Shown piece by piece: positions 1 to 11,970 of a DNA stretch of 64,000 nt. How positions within the stretch are numbered: the first letter of the stretch is position 1; each line of letters begins with the position of its first letter. The translations under genes and the position numbers were made by a program. Source of the stretch: Lepus europaeus (lineage: Eukaryota; Chordata; Mammalia; Lagomorpha; Leporidae). The notes under the pieces are model-generated. The model ran no database searches. It was not told where the DNA came from and worked only from the letters and a program-made list of their open reading frames with translations. Location of the stretch: assembly GCF_033115175.1 (NCBI RefSeq), contig NC_084836.1, positions 79,574,253 to 79,638,252 of the forward strand, in the 5' to 3' direction.

Positions 1-230
1 TTAATATCTAAGCATAAGTGAAAAGCCATGAGCCCTTCAATGTTTCCAAGAATATTGATAGGGAGGAGATACAATGCATTTCAGCCCCACTGAAGTTTAA
101 AAAAAAAAATCCACAGGTAGGAAAACATATCACTTGAACAATAAAAGCAAGTATACACAACTAATAAGCAATACATGAAAAATAAAAAGTCTGTACATAA
201 AATGTGAAGTAATAAAGATTCATTAGTCTT

Positions 231-582
231 GTGGGCAGCGCTGTGGTGTAATGGGTAAAGCCACCGCCTGCAGCGCCGGCATCCCATATGGGTGCCGGTT
301 TGAGTCCCAGCTGCTCCACTTCCAATCCAGCTCTCTGCTATGGCCTGGGAAAGCAGTGGAAGATGGCCTAAGTGCTTGAGGCCCTGCACCTGGGTGGGAA
401 ACCTGGAAGAAGCTCCTGGCTCCTGGCTTCAATTGGCGCAGCTCTGGCCATTACGGCCATCTGGGGAGTGAACCAGCAGATGGAAGACTTTCTCTCTCTC
501 TCTCTCTCTCTCTGTCTGTCTCTCTCTGCCTCTGCCTCCCTGTAACTCTGCCTTTCAAATAAATAGACAAATCTTTCAAAAT
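231..582 (+). mobile_element. Type A SINE
   Basis: Full length: head GGGCAGCGCTGTGGTGTAATGG, (CT)n at 490-510, tail CTGCCTTTCAAATAAATAGAC. Confidence 0.9.
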
Positions 583-705
583 ATTCATGGCTCTTATTCT
601 CTTTTCTTTTATCTGCACAGTTTCTTCATCATTTTTAACTTTAGGACAGCTAATGGTTATCTTGTCCATAAACTATAAAACTACACTCAAAAATAAATGC
701 ACAGA

Positions 706-1185
706 CAATGCTTGGTGCAGTAGTTAAAAAATCACTTGGGGCCGACGCCGTGGCTCAATAGGCTAATCCTCCACCTGCAGTGCCAGCACACCGGGTTCTA
801 GTACCGTTCAGGGCGCCAGATTCTGTCCCGGTTGCCCCTTTTCCAGCCCAGCTCTGCTATGGCCCAGGAGTGCAGTGGAGGATGGCCCAAGTGCTTGGGC
901 CCTGCACCCACCTGGGAGACCAGGAGAAGCACCTGGCTCCTGGCTTCAGATCAGCGCGATGCGCCGGCCGCAACATGCCAGCCGCGGCGGCCATTGGAGG
1001 GTGAACCAACAGCAAAAAGGAAGACCTTTCTCTCTGTCTCTCTCTCTCTCACTATCTACTCTGCCTGTCAAAAAAAATCACTTGGGAAGCCTGCATCCCA
1101 AAGCAGAGTACCTGGTGCTAGTCTCAGCTCTATTTCCAATTCAGCTCCTTGCTAATGCACACTGTGGGAAGCAGCAGATGGTGGA

Positions 1186-1235
<50 letters not shown>

Positions 1236-1245
1236 TTTATATAAA
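706..1245 (+). mobile_element. Older SINE split by a type B SINE
   Basis: Pieces 706-740 and 1073-1245: TTGGTGCAGTAGTTAA, GCCTGCATCCCAAAGCAGAGTA and a pure (CT)n at 1188-1232. The insert is at 741-1072. Confidence 0.7.
741..1072 (+). mobile_element. Type B SINE
   Basis: Full length, flanked by the target duplication AAAAATCACTTGGG (726-740 and 1073-1086). Confidence 0.9.
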
Positions 1246-1284
1246 ATAAAGAAAGAGAAAAAGATATCTACTATCTGCTAGTCC

Positions 1285-1530
1285 ACTTCTCAAACACAAC
1301 AACCAAGGCTGGGCCAGGCTGAACCCAGGAGCCAGGAACTCCGCCCACATCCCCACGTGGGTGGCAGGGGCCTAAGCATTAGAGCCATCTCGTGCTGCCT
1401 CCCAGGATGCAGAAGCAGAAAGCTGGGTTGTAAGAAGAGTAGCCAAGACTCTAACCACCATTCAACTATGGAGTGGGGGAGTCGAAAGTGGCAGCCTAAT
1501 CCACTGTGGCACAATGGCTGCCTCATCACA
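1285..1530 (-). mobile_element. Old degenerate SINE
   Basis: GAACCCAGGAGCCAGGAACT, CCCCACGTGGGTGGCAGGGG and CCTAATCCACTGTGGCACAA mark a minus-strand copy; the (CT)n tail is lost. Confidence 0.65.
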
Positions 1531-2490
1531 TCTTTTTAAAACAATCATGAGAGTTATCAATCCTATTAAAATCTCCCGAACTGTAAATGGAGAGACACAT
1601 GATGGAGCAAGGGCAGTAAGATATTAAGGACAGAACCCAGATAGTATGTATAACAGCACTTACCATAGAAAGCTTTCATCTTTGCAACATAGTTAATAAG
1701 TTTCATAATAAATGGTTTGGCTGTTGAGAGTGATAATACGTGAGTTTCAGTCTCTCCCCTGGGGAAAAAATATAATTGGATAAAAGGTAGATTTTTTAAA
1801 TGATCATCTTGGTTTTCAACACATCGATTTTATAACAATATTGCATCTGAATGTCCCTTAAATATAAGCTATCATTACTAATGAAATGCAGTGCCTGTTA
1901 CATATCTCGTCCAGAGCCTATCCCTGTTTCATGTCTCCTCCAAGGAAGTTGAAGTCATCCAGCTAGAGCATCAAAGACTTACCTAGACTAGCACAGCGCA
2001 CCTGTATGGTGCTGCTTCCTTCCATTTGGGCTCATCAAAACGGCATTCGAGGCACCATGGCCCTGACCCTCTACAGCCAGTGGTCAGAAGGTCACATTCC
2101 AGCCGCCAAGGAGCCTTGATGGAAAGATAAACTCAATCGACAGCATCCAAGCCTTGGTCCAACATTAGCTGCTCCTGTGATCGGCACTTTGTGTAACAAA
2201 GGAAATTCAAAGCAACAACAAAGTGAGTAAATTCCCCAGGTTTTAGAGTGGTTCTAGTCCTGCATTTCTCAAAAATGTCTAGGACAAACAGGCAATAGAG
2301 TAACCATGTGCTTTTGGTGGCTGCTCACTCACACACCTGCTCTGGACAGTGGCCCACAAGAGGGCGCTGCTCTGTGGAGCCCAGGCTCAGAACATCCTGT
2401 AGCAACCAACTTCTAAACAATGCTTCTCTCTGAGATACCCACCCACTGGTTAAATCATATCTTTAAAAAGACATTAACAGTAATAGTACA
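1531..2490. other. Intergenic unique sequence
   Basis: No gene or repeat seen apart from the CTCF-like motif at 2354. Confidence 0.5.
2354..2368 (+). promoter_or_regulatory. CTCF-like motif
   Basis: CCACAAGAGGGCGCT fits the CTCF core with one mismatch (A at the fifth base). It lies in unique sequence between SINEs. Binding is inferred from motif only. Confidence 0.45.
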
Positions 2491-2740
2491 GGGGCGGGTG
2501 TTGTGATGCAGTGTGTCAAGCTGCAGCCTGTAATGCCAGCATCGCATATGAACGCTGGTTCAAGTCCCAGTTGCTCCACTTAGGATACAGCTCCCTGCTT
2601 CCTGCACCTGGGAAAGCCGTAGAAGATGACTCAATTTGCTTGGATTCCTGCCACCCATGTGGAAGACCCTTATGGAGTTTTGGGCACCTGGCTTCAGCTT
2701 GGCCCAGATCCAGCCATCTAGGGAGACACCAGCAGATGGA

Positions 2741-2788
<48 letters not shown>

Positions 2789-2862
2789 TTATTTCTCTCT
2801 CTCTCTCTCTATCTCCCCCTCTATAACTCTGCCTTTTAAATAAACAAAATAAATCTTAAAGA
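2491..2862 (+). mobile_element. Type A SINE
   Basis: Head GGGCGGGTGTTGTGATGCAG, expanded (CT)n at 2742-2812, tail CTGCCTTTTAAATAAAC. Confidence 0.85.
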
Positions 2863-3074
2863 AAATAAAACCATGTGGAATTCACAGCAGTTCTGTTGGC
2901 TAAGTACAGTTTAAACACACCTGAAATATCCCCAAGTCACCATTAGGCTCCAAGATGCTTGGTCACAAAGCCAGGAGCCACCAGCCTGTGCTGGAGGACG
3001 CATGCATCTCAGGGTCCACCATTCTGCCACCCCACATGGATGTCAAATGAGGAAGTGATGCTTGCAGCCATCAA

Positions 3075-3215
3075 TCATTGAGTGCTCACTCTGTGCTAGG
3101 ATTTGCAAACACTGCCTCATTTCTTTTTCACAGCAGACACAGTTAAACAATGATAACCCACTTTAGGGAACACAGATCTGATGTCCAAATGACAAGAAGA
3201 TCTTATATGAGCAAG
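3075..3215 (+). mobile_element. MIR remnant
   Basis: CATTGAGTGCTCACTCTGTGCTAGG followed by CACTGCCTCATTTC resembles the central part of MIR. Diverged. Confidence 0.5.
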
Positions 3216-3319
3216 AGGAGAAATCAGAATTCCAATCCAGTGGTATGCCAGACTTTTCCAGGGTGCAATGTAACTCATTCCTTGTAACTTCCAGTGCTGG
3301 CCTCGGAGGTGCTGTTGGG

Positions 3320-3522
3320 CCCCATTAAGCCCTCGGGATCTCAGACCTGCCACCCACATGAGAAACCCATATTGAGTTCCAGGTTCTGGGCTTTGGCCTG
3401 GCCCAGCCCAGGCCACTGTGGCCATTTGAAGAATATAGTGAACCAGCGAACAGAAGATTTTCTTCCTCCTCCTCCTCCTCCTCTTTTTCTTCTTCTCTCT
3501 CTTTTCCTTTTCAAATAATCAT
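3320..3522 (+). mobile_element. SINE 3' fragment
   Basis: CCACCCACATGAGAAACCC, TGGCCTGGCCCAGCC and AGTGAACCAGCG are SINE body; the tail carries a (CTC)n variant at 3465-3484. Confidence 0.65.
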
Positions 3523-4189
3523 TTTGGAAAAAAAGAATCCAAAAGCAGCTTCTTAGCCTGGTGGTTCTGGCTCAGGGTCTCTCGTGAGATGGCCATCAGG
3601 ATGTCGGCTACAGCCACAGTTGTCTGAATGCTCGGCTGGTGCTGGATGCCCACACACACGATGTAGTCAGCACCTTGCTGACTGCTGGCAGGAATACTTG
3701 GGGTTTTGACACATGGGCCTCTCCACAGGGTTGCTTGAGTCCCCTCTTGACAGGACACCTGGCTCTCTCTCTCCAGAGCAAGCAACCCAAGAGAGAGCAA
3801 GAAGGGAATCATAGTGCCATGTAGTGCCTTGGTCTTGACAGTCACTCACACCCTTACAAGCAACTCACCAAGTCCTCGTGATCCACACTCAAAGGGGAGA
3901 AATCCAGCTCCATTTGTGAACTGAAAGTCAAAGCATTTGTGGACGAATCTTCACCCATCAAAACAATGGTGTCTTCCTCCAAACCCCTTTGAGCCTGTCC
4001 CATAAGACACATCATTCTCAGCCTGCATTCAGAGCCCCACAGCACTTTCCCAAAAACTGCATCTCCATCCCACCCCTTCATGACCCCTGTCACCCATCTG
4101 CCCGATATTCCTCACATCTCTTTCCCATCTCAGAGCCTGCCTCACTGCTGTCCTTTTGTTGTCCTAAAATGATCTACAGACACCTTGGC
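3523..4189. other. Intergenic sequence
   Basis: No gene. The right part may be more of the L2 remnant that follows. Confidence 0.4.
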
Positions 4190-4390
4190 ATGACAGCCTC
4201 CTGTGCACCCATCCAACTGAGCTCTAAGGTCACTTTTACCATGATGCCTTCCCTGGTGCCCACTCTGAAATCCTAAAATGGTTTGTACCTTCTGTGGCAA
4301 TAGTCATTTTTCTTACATCAAAGTTGTCAGTGTCTCATTTTTCTTGAATAGATGGTAAATTCCTTGAGGGTGCTGCCCGGGGAACATTAC
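4190..4390 (+). mobile_element. L2 3' end remnant
   Basis: GATGCCTTCCCTGGTGCCC and GGTAAATTCCTTGAGGGTGC are characteristic of the conserved L2 3' end. Similar pyrimidine-rich sequence from about 4050 may be the same element. Confidence 0.55.
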
Positions 4391-4444
4391 AATATGTTCT
4401 AGAACATTCTCCTAACAGAATCAAATCTTTTTTGGGAACTTGAT

Positions 4445-4668
4445 CAGGGGTCAGCAAGTGTTTTTTGCAAAGGGCAGACAGCAAATATCACAGGCATTTA
4501 GGGTGTACGATGTCTGTCTCAACTACTCAACTATGTCACATAGCATGGGAACAGCCAGAGACAAACTGTAAACACACAGGTGTGGCTGGAGTCTGAGAAA
4601 CTCTTATTTACAAAAACAAGTGGCGGGCTGGATTCAACCCAGAGGCCATGGTGTACCAACTGCTGCAC
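4445..4668 (+). mobile_element. MER20-like hAT transposon remnant
   Basis: Starts CAGGGGTCAGCAAG, with TGCAAAGGGCAGACAG, ACTACTCAACT and CTTATTTACAAAAACA motifs typical of a short nonautonomous hAT-Charlie element. Family name from memory. Confidence 0.6.
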
Positions 4669-6177
4669 TAAAATATCGCTTAGATATTGGCAAGTTCTAG
4701 AATATTCCAGGGTTCAAATACAGGATTTGCTGTGACTATTCTTACATGAATATTTTGGAATGTCTTCTGTGCTGGAGTTGTGTTAATTTTCTATTGTCTG
4801 GATACATTTCCTTTATAAGAAAAAAGGTATCCCAACTTTACAAGTATTTCTCTTTCATAGTTTTAGGATTGAGTTTAAGGAAATAGAGGTTAGGTGAGGT
4901 ATATACATGCAATTATGTATTGGCCATTTTCCTACCATTCTTTGAATACAAAAGTCATTGATTCTTCCATATTTCCCTATCTCATGTGAAAAGCAACTCA
5001 TTTTACGGTCTTTTACAGCAGGACTACTGACTTTCTGTCACAGTAGTGAAAACAGTCATTTCTACCCAAAACTGAGCTTCAACATGCTGTTCTAAAAACT
5101 GCTCTTCAATTCATCTTTGACTCACACATTTCCATTATGAGTTTCTTTTATAAGAAAAGATATGAATTAATAGTAGTGGTTGAAGACTCAATAACCACAG
5201 TCATCAACACCAATGCTAATGGGATTATTTAAAGAATGAAGTTGAGCTCAATAAATATCTATAACAAAAATAAATAATTGTCAAGTTTTATTGATACAAC
5301 AAGAGGACATGTGGCATTATAAGTTTGAAAAGTCAAGTTATGGCTTTTCATAAGAAAATAACATTGCCCCACAAAATTTCTCTTAAGAAACTCAACTGAT
5401 CTTTACAATAGTAGATTCAGAGCTTAAAAAGTACCCTGGCAATAGATGAAACTTGCCAATTTCAGGCAAATGTCAGGATGCAAACTATATTCTTGTTTGA
5501 ACAGAGCTACAAGAGAGGCCACTGTTTGTGTTTGACAGTGACAAATGGCTTCCAAAGAAAATAGGGCGGCATCTGTCCATTCTTGCCATGGGCAAACCTG
5601 TTTTGCCAGCTGTCAAACCTTTGGCCTCTTTTTTGTCTGTCTCAAGTGATCATGGGAAATGGTCATGAATTACTTATTGTCTTAAAATTTACCGAGACCT
5701 CTTCATCTCAACAAATTCACATCACCTGAAACTCCATGAAAAAGGAGAGACAAATGTTACCTGACACTAATTAATAAGTGTTCAAGATATCAGACCAGAT
5801 ATGGGGTGTGTCCTCCATCTTTTCTAACCAAAATTTTTCTAGTTGCTGTTGGGACTTTGATTAAAATATATATATATTAAACCTCAGTATCTCAAGGTCA
5901 TCAGAGTAAGGTGGAAAAAGATACTCTTCCTCACAAATGACGAGGTCCATATGTAGGTCAATTCTGCAACAGTTAACTGTAAAGGCTGATCCAAATTTGG
6001 TTGTCATACTGTTATTTTTGTTGTTAGATCTAGAAAGTGACAGAAGACTCTAGAAAGCTTTTTAAAGCAGGACAAGGATCATTATTCTAATAATGGATAA
6101 TAATTTGCTGATAATAAAGCTGACTAGAATGTTGTTTAAGAATACAGTTGCCCCATCAACAAGAGAATGAGTAAATT
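4669..6177. other. AT-rich intergenic unique sequence
   Basis: No repeats recognised. 5490-5660 is less AT-rich with CAGCTG and CCTTTGG-type motifs and may be conserved noncoding DNA. Confidence 0.4.
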
Positions 6178-6512
6178 TTGCTATATTGTGGCTCAGTAAG
6201 TTAAGCCGCCATCTGCTATGCCAGCATCCCACATGAGCACCAGTTAGAGTCCCAGCTGCTCCACTTCTGATCCAGCTCCCTGCTAATGCAACTGGGAAAG
6301 TAATGGACAATGACTCAAGAACTTGGGCCCCTGTTACCCACCTAGGAGACTCAGATGGAATTTCAGGCTCCTGGCTTCAGCCTGGCCTAGCCCCCACCAA
6401 TGTGGCTATTTGAGGAGTGAGTCAGTGTGTAGAAGATCTGTATCTCTTTGTGTCTCTTCCTCTCTCAGTGTCACTCTATCTTTCAAATAAATAAAAATAA
6501 ATATTAAAATAA
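6178..6512 (+). mobile_element. Type A SINE
   Basis: Head diverged (TTGTGGCTCAGTAAGTTAAGCC), tail CTATCTTTCAAATAAATAAAA. Adjacent to the L1 start. Confidence 0.8.
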
Positions 6513-7085
6513 AGAACAAAAATGAGGTAGAGGAAAGTGGCCCTCTGATGGTACATCAAAACATACCAGAATATAACTTACCAAAATTGACCCATGGAGA
6601 CATGGAAAATCTGAACAGACCAATGACAAGTAAGGCAATGCCAACGTTAACACAATGTCTCCAAACAAAATAAAGCCCAGGAGCAGATGGCTTCACTGCT
6701 CAATTCCACAAAAATTTTAAGGAAGAACTAACACCAATTCTCAAACTATTCCAAAAAGTAAAACAGAGAGAACACTTCCACATTTATTATTTGAGGCAAG
6801 AACCAGGTTCCAAAACCAGGGCACACACAAACACAAACTACTAGACCAATATCTCTAAAGAACATAGAGGCAAAGATTCTCAACAAATACTAACAAACCA
6901 GATCCAACAGCAACAACACATCAAACACATTCACATGGCATTTATCCAAGGTATTCGGGGATATGTAAATCAACAAATATAACACATCAACTGAATGAAG
7001 GTTAAAAATCATATGATCATCTCAATAGACACAGAAGACGCATTTGATAAAATTCAGCGTCCACTCATGATTAAAAAAAAAAATC

Positions 7086-7397
7086 TTGAGGTTGGTGTTG
7101 TGGCGTACCAGGTAAAAGCCACTGCCTGCAGTGCCAGCACCCCATATGGGTGCCGGTTCAAGATCCGGCTGCTCCACTTCCAATCCAGCTCTCTGCTGTG
7201 GCCTTGGAAAGCAGTAGAAGATGGCCCAAGTCCTCGGGCCCCTGCACCCGAGTAGGAGACCAGGAGGAGACTTCTGGCTCCTGGCTCCTGGCTCCTGGCT
7301 CCTGGCTCCTGGCTCCTGACTCCTGGCTCCTGGCTCCTGGCTTCGGATCGGCGCAGCTCTGGCCATTGCAGCCAATTGAGGAGTGAGCCAGCGATGG

Positions 7398-7430
<33 letters not shown>

Positions 7431-7483
7431 CCTCTCCTTCTCTCTGTGTGTAACTCTGACTTTCAAGAAAATAAGTAAATCTT
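7086..7483 (+). mobile_element. Type A SINE with heptamer expansion
   Basis: Complete copy inside L1. The usual CTCCTGGCTCCTGG is expanded to about ten 7-base units at 7273-7341; (CT)n at 7402-7430. Confidence 0.9.
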
Positions 7484-7615
7484 AGGGAAAAAAACTGTAA
7501 ACAAATTGAGTACATAACAAACATACCTCAACATAGTAAAGGCTATATGTGAGAAATCAACTCAATATTTTATTGAGGAAAACCATTTCCTCTAAGATCT
7601 GGAACCAATGTTCAG

Positions 7616-8310
7616 GGACCGGCGCTGTGGCATAGTAGGTAAAGCCGCCACCTGCAGTGCCAACATCCCATATGGACACCGATTCCATTCTCGCTGCTCC
7701 ACTTCTTTTTTAAAAAAAGATTTATTTTTATTTATTTGAAAGATAGAGAGTTACAGAGAGAGGTAGACAGAGAGAGAGAGGTCTTCCATCCACCGGTTCA
7801 CTTCCCAAATGGCCACAATGGCCAGAGCTGTGCCGATCTGAAGCCAGGAACCAGGAGCTTCCTCTGGGTCTCCCACACAGGTGCAGGGGCCCAAGGACTT
7901 GGGTCATCTTCTTCTGCTTTCCCAGGCCATAGCAGAGAGCTGGATTGGAAGAGGAGCTGCAGGGACTAGAACCAGCACCCATGTGGGATGCTGGCGCTTC
8001 AGGCCAGGACTTTAACCCACTGCACTGCACCACAGTGCTGGCCCCTGCTCCACTTCTGATCCAGCTCTCTGCTATGGCCTGGGAAAGCAGAAGATGGCCC
8101 AAGTCCTTGGGCCCCTGCACCCACGTGGGAGACCCAGAAGAAACTCTAGGCTCCTGGCTTCAGATCAGCACAGCTCTGACCATCGCAGCCAACTGGAGAG
8201 TGAACCAGTGGATGGAAAACCTCTCTCTCTCTCTGTCTCTCTGCCTCTCCTTCTGTCTCTGTGTGTAACTCTTACTTTCAAATAAAATAAATAAATCTTA
8301 AAAAAAAATA
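7616..8310 (+). mobile_element. Type A SINE split by another SINE
   Basis: Outer pieces 7616-7706 and 8045-8310. Its own target duplication is AATGTTCA (7606-7613 and about 8311-8318). Confidence 0.85.
7707..8044 (-). mobile_element. Type A SINE nested in type A
   Basis: Minus-strand full copy flanked by CTGCTCCACTTCT (7694-7706 and 8045-8057). Confidence 0.9.
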
Positions 8311-8571
8311 ATGTTCATTCTCACAGCTTCTATTCAATATAGAACTGGAAGTTTTAGCCAAAGCAATTAGACAAGAAAAAGAAATAAAAGCATACAAATG
8401 GGAAAAACAGAAGTCCAATTACCCCTCTCTGTTGATGTGATTTTATAATGGAAAATTCTAAAGACTCCATCAAAACAAATTCAGTAAAGTTGCAAGCACA
8501 AAATCAACACACATGAATCAATAACATTTTTATACATCAATAATGAATTCATTGAGAAAGCTATAAGAGCC

Positions 8572-8855
8572 AGCGCCGCTGTAGCTCAATAGGCTAATCC
8601 TCCATCTGCAGCGCCGGCACACCGGGTTCTAGTCCCCGTCGGGGCGCTGGATTCTGTCCCAGTTGTTCCTCTTCCAGTCCAGCTCTCTGCTATGGCCTGG
8701 GAGTGCAGTGGAGGATGGCCCAAGTGCTTGGGCCCTGCACCCGCATGGGAGACCAGGAGAAGCACCTGGCTCCTGGCTTCAGATCAGCGCAGTGCGCCAG
8801 CCGTAGCACACCGGCCACGGTGACCATTGAGGGGTGAACCAACGGACAAGGAAGA

Positions 8856-8887
<32 letters not shown>

Positions 8888-8929
8888 ACTGTCCACTCTG
8901 CCTGTCCAAAAAAGAAAAAAAGAAAAAAG
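8572..8929 (+). mobile_element. Type B SINE
   Basis: Full copy in L1, flanked by GAAAGCTAT(C)ATAAGAG-like duplications. Confidence 0.9.
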
Positions 8930-9283
8930 AAAGCTATCATAAGAGCAACCCCATTCACAATAGCTACTAAAATAAAATAAAAATAAAATAAAATACCCTG
9001 GAATAAGTTTAACCATGGATGTGAAAGAAATAGAGAAAATTACAAAATACTCATGAAAGAAATCGAACACTACACCAAAAAATGCAAAGATCCTCCATCG
9101 TCATAGACTAGAAGTATCAAAATGATTAAAATATCCATACCACCTAAAGCAATTTACAGCTTCCAAGAAATCTCCATCAAAATGCCAATGATATTTCTCA
9201 CATAAATGTCCTAAAATTCATACAGAAGCACAAAAGACCTCAAAGAGCAGCAGAATCTGAAACAAAAAGAACAAAGCTGGATT

Positions 9284-9335
9284 GGACCGATGCTCCCGCT
9301 ACCCACATGGGAGACCCGGATGAAGTCCCAGTTAC
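9284..9335 (+). mobile_element. Possible SINE fragment
   Basis: Only the CTACCCACATGGGAGACCCGGATGAAGT block is visible, at the L1 end. Confidence 0.35.
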
Positions 9336-10149
9336 ACACACGTTGTTATCATTCACACTGGACAAAGATGGAAACTGAGGCTCAGGGTGCGTGGGGGCAG
9401 GAGGCCTCAGACATGTCCACAAGGACCTTCACACAGGAACGGAGCAAGTGGCCCTGCCGTCGTATCCATTAAGAGTTTACCTGCAGAGTCGTACACAGGG
9501 TGCCCTGTGGGCAACACAGGTCAGGCCTGTCCAGTGTGTGAGGCGCTCCAGGGGTGGAGACTCAAAGGGATCTCCACCACGTGAGGCTCCAGGACAAACT
9601 GCCTGAGCTGCAGGGGGTCTCACTGGGGAAGGAAAGACTGAGCCACAGCGTCTTGCTGAACGTTTTCTACCAGGCTTCCAGCCGCTGAATCCCTCCAAGC
9701 TGTTCTGGGAGTCATTTCTTGGATGAGGAACCTTTCTCTCCTTGCTTGAGGATGTTGAAGATGGGGCAGCACCAATAAGCTCAAAAGCATGGATGCACCC
9801 CAATACATGATGGCAACCTCAGAGGACACCAGCACCTTCTGGGGAGTGCCTCTTCATCCCTGTGCCCCTTTCCCTGCATCAAGCCTCACCTTTTCCACAC
9901 ACGCCTTTCCTGCTCAGTCAGCTTCCCCACATTTGGTAGGGAAATTGGTCGTGCCTTCATTCAGCAATCCGGATTTAGCGCCTGTTACTGCCAGGGCTCC
10001 TTGCCAAGTACAGGGGACTCAGAGCTGCTCAGGAGAGTGGGGAGCAGGTGACAGATGTGAGCAGGCATTGCAAAATCTCCTAACCTCACCAGTATGAAGT
10101 CCACACAGCTGTTGACAAGCTAAGTTAGAGGAATGCAGTCTAAATTCTC
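9336..10149. other. Intergenic sequence left of the minisatellite
   Basis: No gene. MIR/L2-like traces (GGAAACTGAGGCTCAGG near 9370; TCAGCAATCCGGATTTAGCGCC near 9962) are too weak to call. Confidence 0.4.
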
Positions 10150-10865
10150 CAGCTCTGAGTAGTGATCATGGTCATGACTGCACCTGTAATTATCATGATC
10201 ATGACTGCATGTATAGTGATCAGGGTCGTGATTGCACATGTAATTATCATTATCATAACTACACATGTAATTATCATGGTCATGACTATATGTGTAATTA
10301 TCACTGTCATGACTGAACATGTAATCATCACGGTTATGACTGCACGTATAATTATCACTGTCATGACAACATGTGTAATTATCATTGTCAAGACGGCACG
10401 TGTAATTATCACAATCATAAGTGCATGTCTAATGATCATTGTTGTGAATACACATGTAATTATCAGTCATGACTGCAAGTGTATTTATGACTATGACTGC
10501 ATGTATGATTATGGTCATGACTACATATATAATTATCATTATCATGACTATCCATGTAACCATCATGGTTATGACTGCACATGTAATTATCAAAGTCATG
10601 AATGAACATGTAACCATCATGGTTATGACTGCACATGCAATTATCAAAGTCATGAATGCATGTAGAATTATAATTGTCATGACTGCACATGTAATTATGG
10701 TCATGAGTGCATGTCTAATGATCATGGTTGTGAATGCACAAGTAATTATCAGTCCTGACTGTATGTGTGATTATGGTCATGACTGCACATGTAATTAGCA
10801 CAGTCATGACTTCACATGTAATTATCATGGCCATGACTGTGCGTCTAATGATCATGGTCAGTAGA
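10150..10865. repeat. 27-bp minisatellite
   Basis: About 26 imperfect copies of a unit close to CATGTAATTATCATGGTCATGACTGCA minus variable bases (period 27, a few units shortened by 3-6 bases). A variant unit containing GTCTAATGATCAT recurs near 10423, 10709 and 10842; the first two are 286 bases apart, suggesting a higher-order repeat. Because 27 is a multiple of three, several frames on both strands stay open (up to about 147 codons), with nonapeptide repeats like MTAHVIIMV. I do not consider these genes. Confidence 0.85.
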
Positions 10866-11970
10866 CACATGATCACACACACATGCCCTAGGATACGGTC
10901 AGTCACGTTCCAAGTTGCTGCTGCCCTGAGTGAGGCCCAGCATGGACAAGGATGCAATCTGGGGCATAGTCTTCAAGTTCCTCTTCCAGAAACCCAGAGC
11001 TCTCTTCCAGAGGGCTCAGGTGTCAGAACTGATGGAAAATCAAGATGTTCTTAGGAGATAGCAGCGGGCCAGCCTCTCTGAGCTCCCAAGAGCAGTAGTT
11101 TTGAGGTCTCCCGCAATATAATTTTGGTTGAGCGGTAATCTGAAGCCCCATACATTTTGTGACCAAGACTGGAAAAAGGATATGAGGAATGTGGGGAGAA
11201 AGATCTATTTTGTTTCTATTTCAGGTAGCACCTTCCTCCATGGAGCTCAGAGAGCAGCCAGCATTATATATGTCACTGCTGTTCACGCCTGTACACTTGG
11301 ATGGTTCACTTCTGCTTCCGCTGTGGTTTCTCTTTTTCCTCTGTTCCTCTCATTGCTACTCGCAGTTGCAACACTCTGCTAGATCCATTTACTGAACTGA
11401 CTTGAGACTCACGTTATAGGAGTCTAGAGGGTCAAGATGACAGGCTTAAAAATAGAATGTTTTTATGACCACAGCATGGTGATCCAAGCCTTTGTGCTCG
11501 TATATTACAAGTTCAATAAATGCATCAGCACACTAAGAAATATTAACAGCCTGTCCTGCTTTTGTCAAAGTGCCAATGAGTGCATGTCCAGTCACTGGAA
11601 GCAACACTGTCTGGAAAAAGGGAGGACAGATATCATTTCTGCAAAGGGTAGGGTTCGTGGGGATTGTATCCACGGAATGCACTTGGCCCAGTGGAGAATC
11701 AAAGCAATGCTTAGTTAGCAGCTCCTGGATGGGCGGATGTAGACTGGATGGGGGACCACAGCTGGGCTTCCTACGCTTGTCCCTTAAGTGGGGACACCTA
11801 CACGATCCTCACTCCTTGTCCAGTTACAGGGGGACTAAGGCTCCCTGCACAGGATTTAGAAGAGCGAGAGCAGGAGAAACCCTGGTCCTAGGTTGCTTGC
11901 CTCACAGCCTCCAAGGAGTCTTGGCACATTTTGCTCCTTCATGATAGAGGCAGAACAGGAGAGAACGAGG
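10866..11970. other. Intergenic unique sequence
   Basis: No gene or repeat recognised; short reading frames lack any recognisable protein. Confidence 0.4.

Larger units (their letters stand above)
6515..9283 (+). mobile_element. Broken L1 ORF2 fragment, interrupted by SINEs
   Basis: L1 reverse-transcriptase sequence is present in pieces at 6515-7085, 7484-7615, 8311-8571 and 8930-9283. Typical signs are AAGCCCAGGAGCAGATGGCTT near 6675, the CTCAATAGACACAGAAGA block near 7020, and the 3' ORF2 stretch with CACCTAAAGCAATTTACAG near 9145. Reading frames are full of stops and indels, so it is an old dead copy. The gaps are later SINE insertions: 7086-7483, the nest at 7616-8310, and 8572-8929. Confidence 0.8.

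Noticed and set aside
741-830. tRNA-like A and B box sequences at SINE heads, here and in every copy
   Set aside because: They are tRNA-derived SINE promoters, not tRNA genes; the cloverleaf is not preserved.
7054-7524. 156-codon minus frame with repeated RSQEPGA
   Set aside because: Translation of the expanded heptamer in a SINE plus its (GA)n tail.
6515-9283. Possible working L1 element
   Set aside because: Only part of ORF2 is present, with stops, indels and four SINE insertions.
10140-10798. Open frames of up to 147 codons on both strands
   Set aside because: Produced by a 27-base tandem repeat whose period is a multiple of three.
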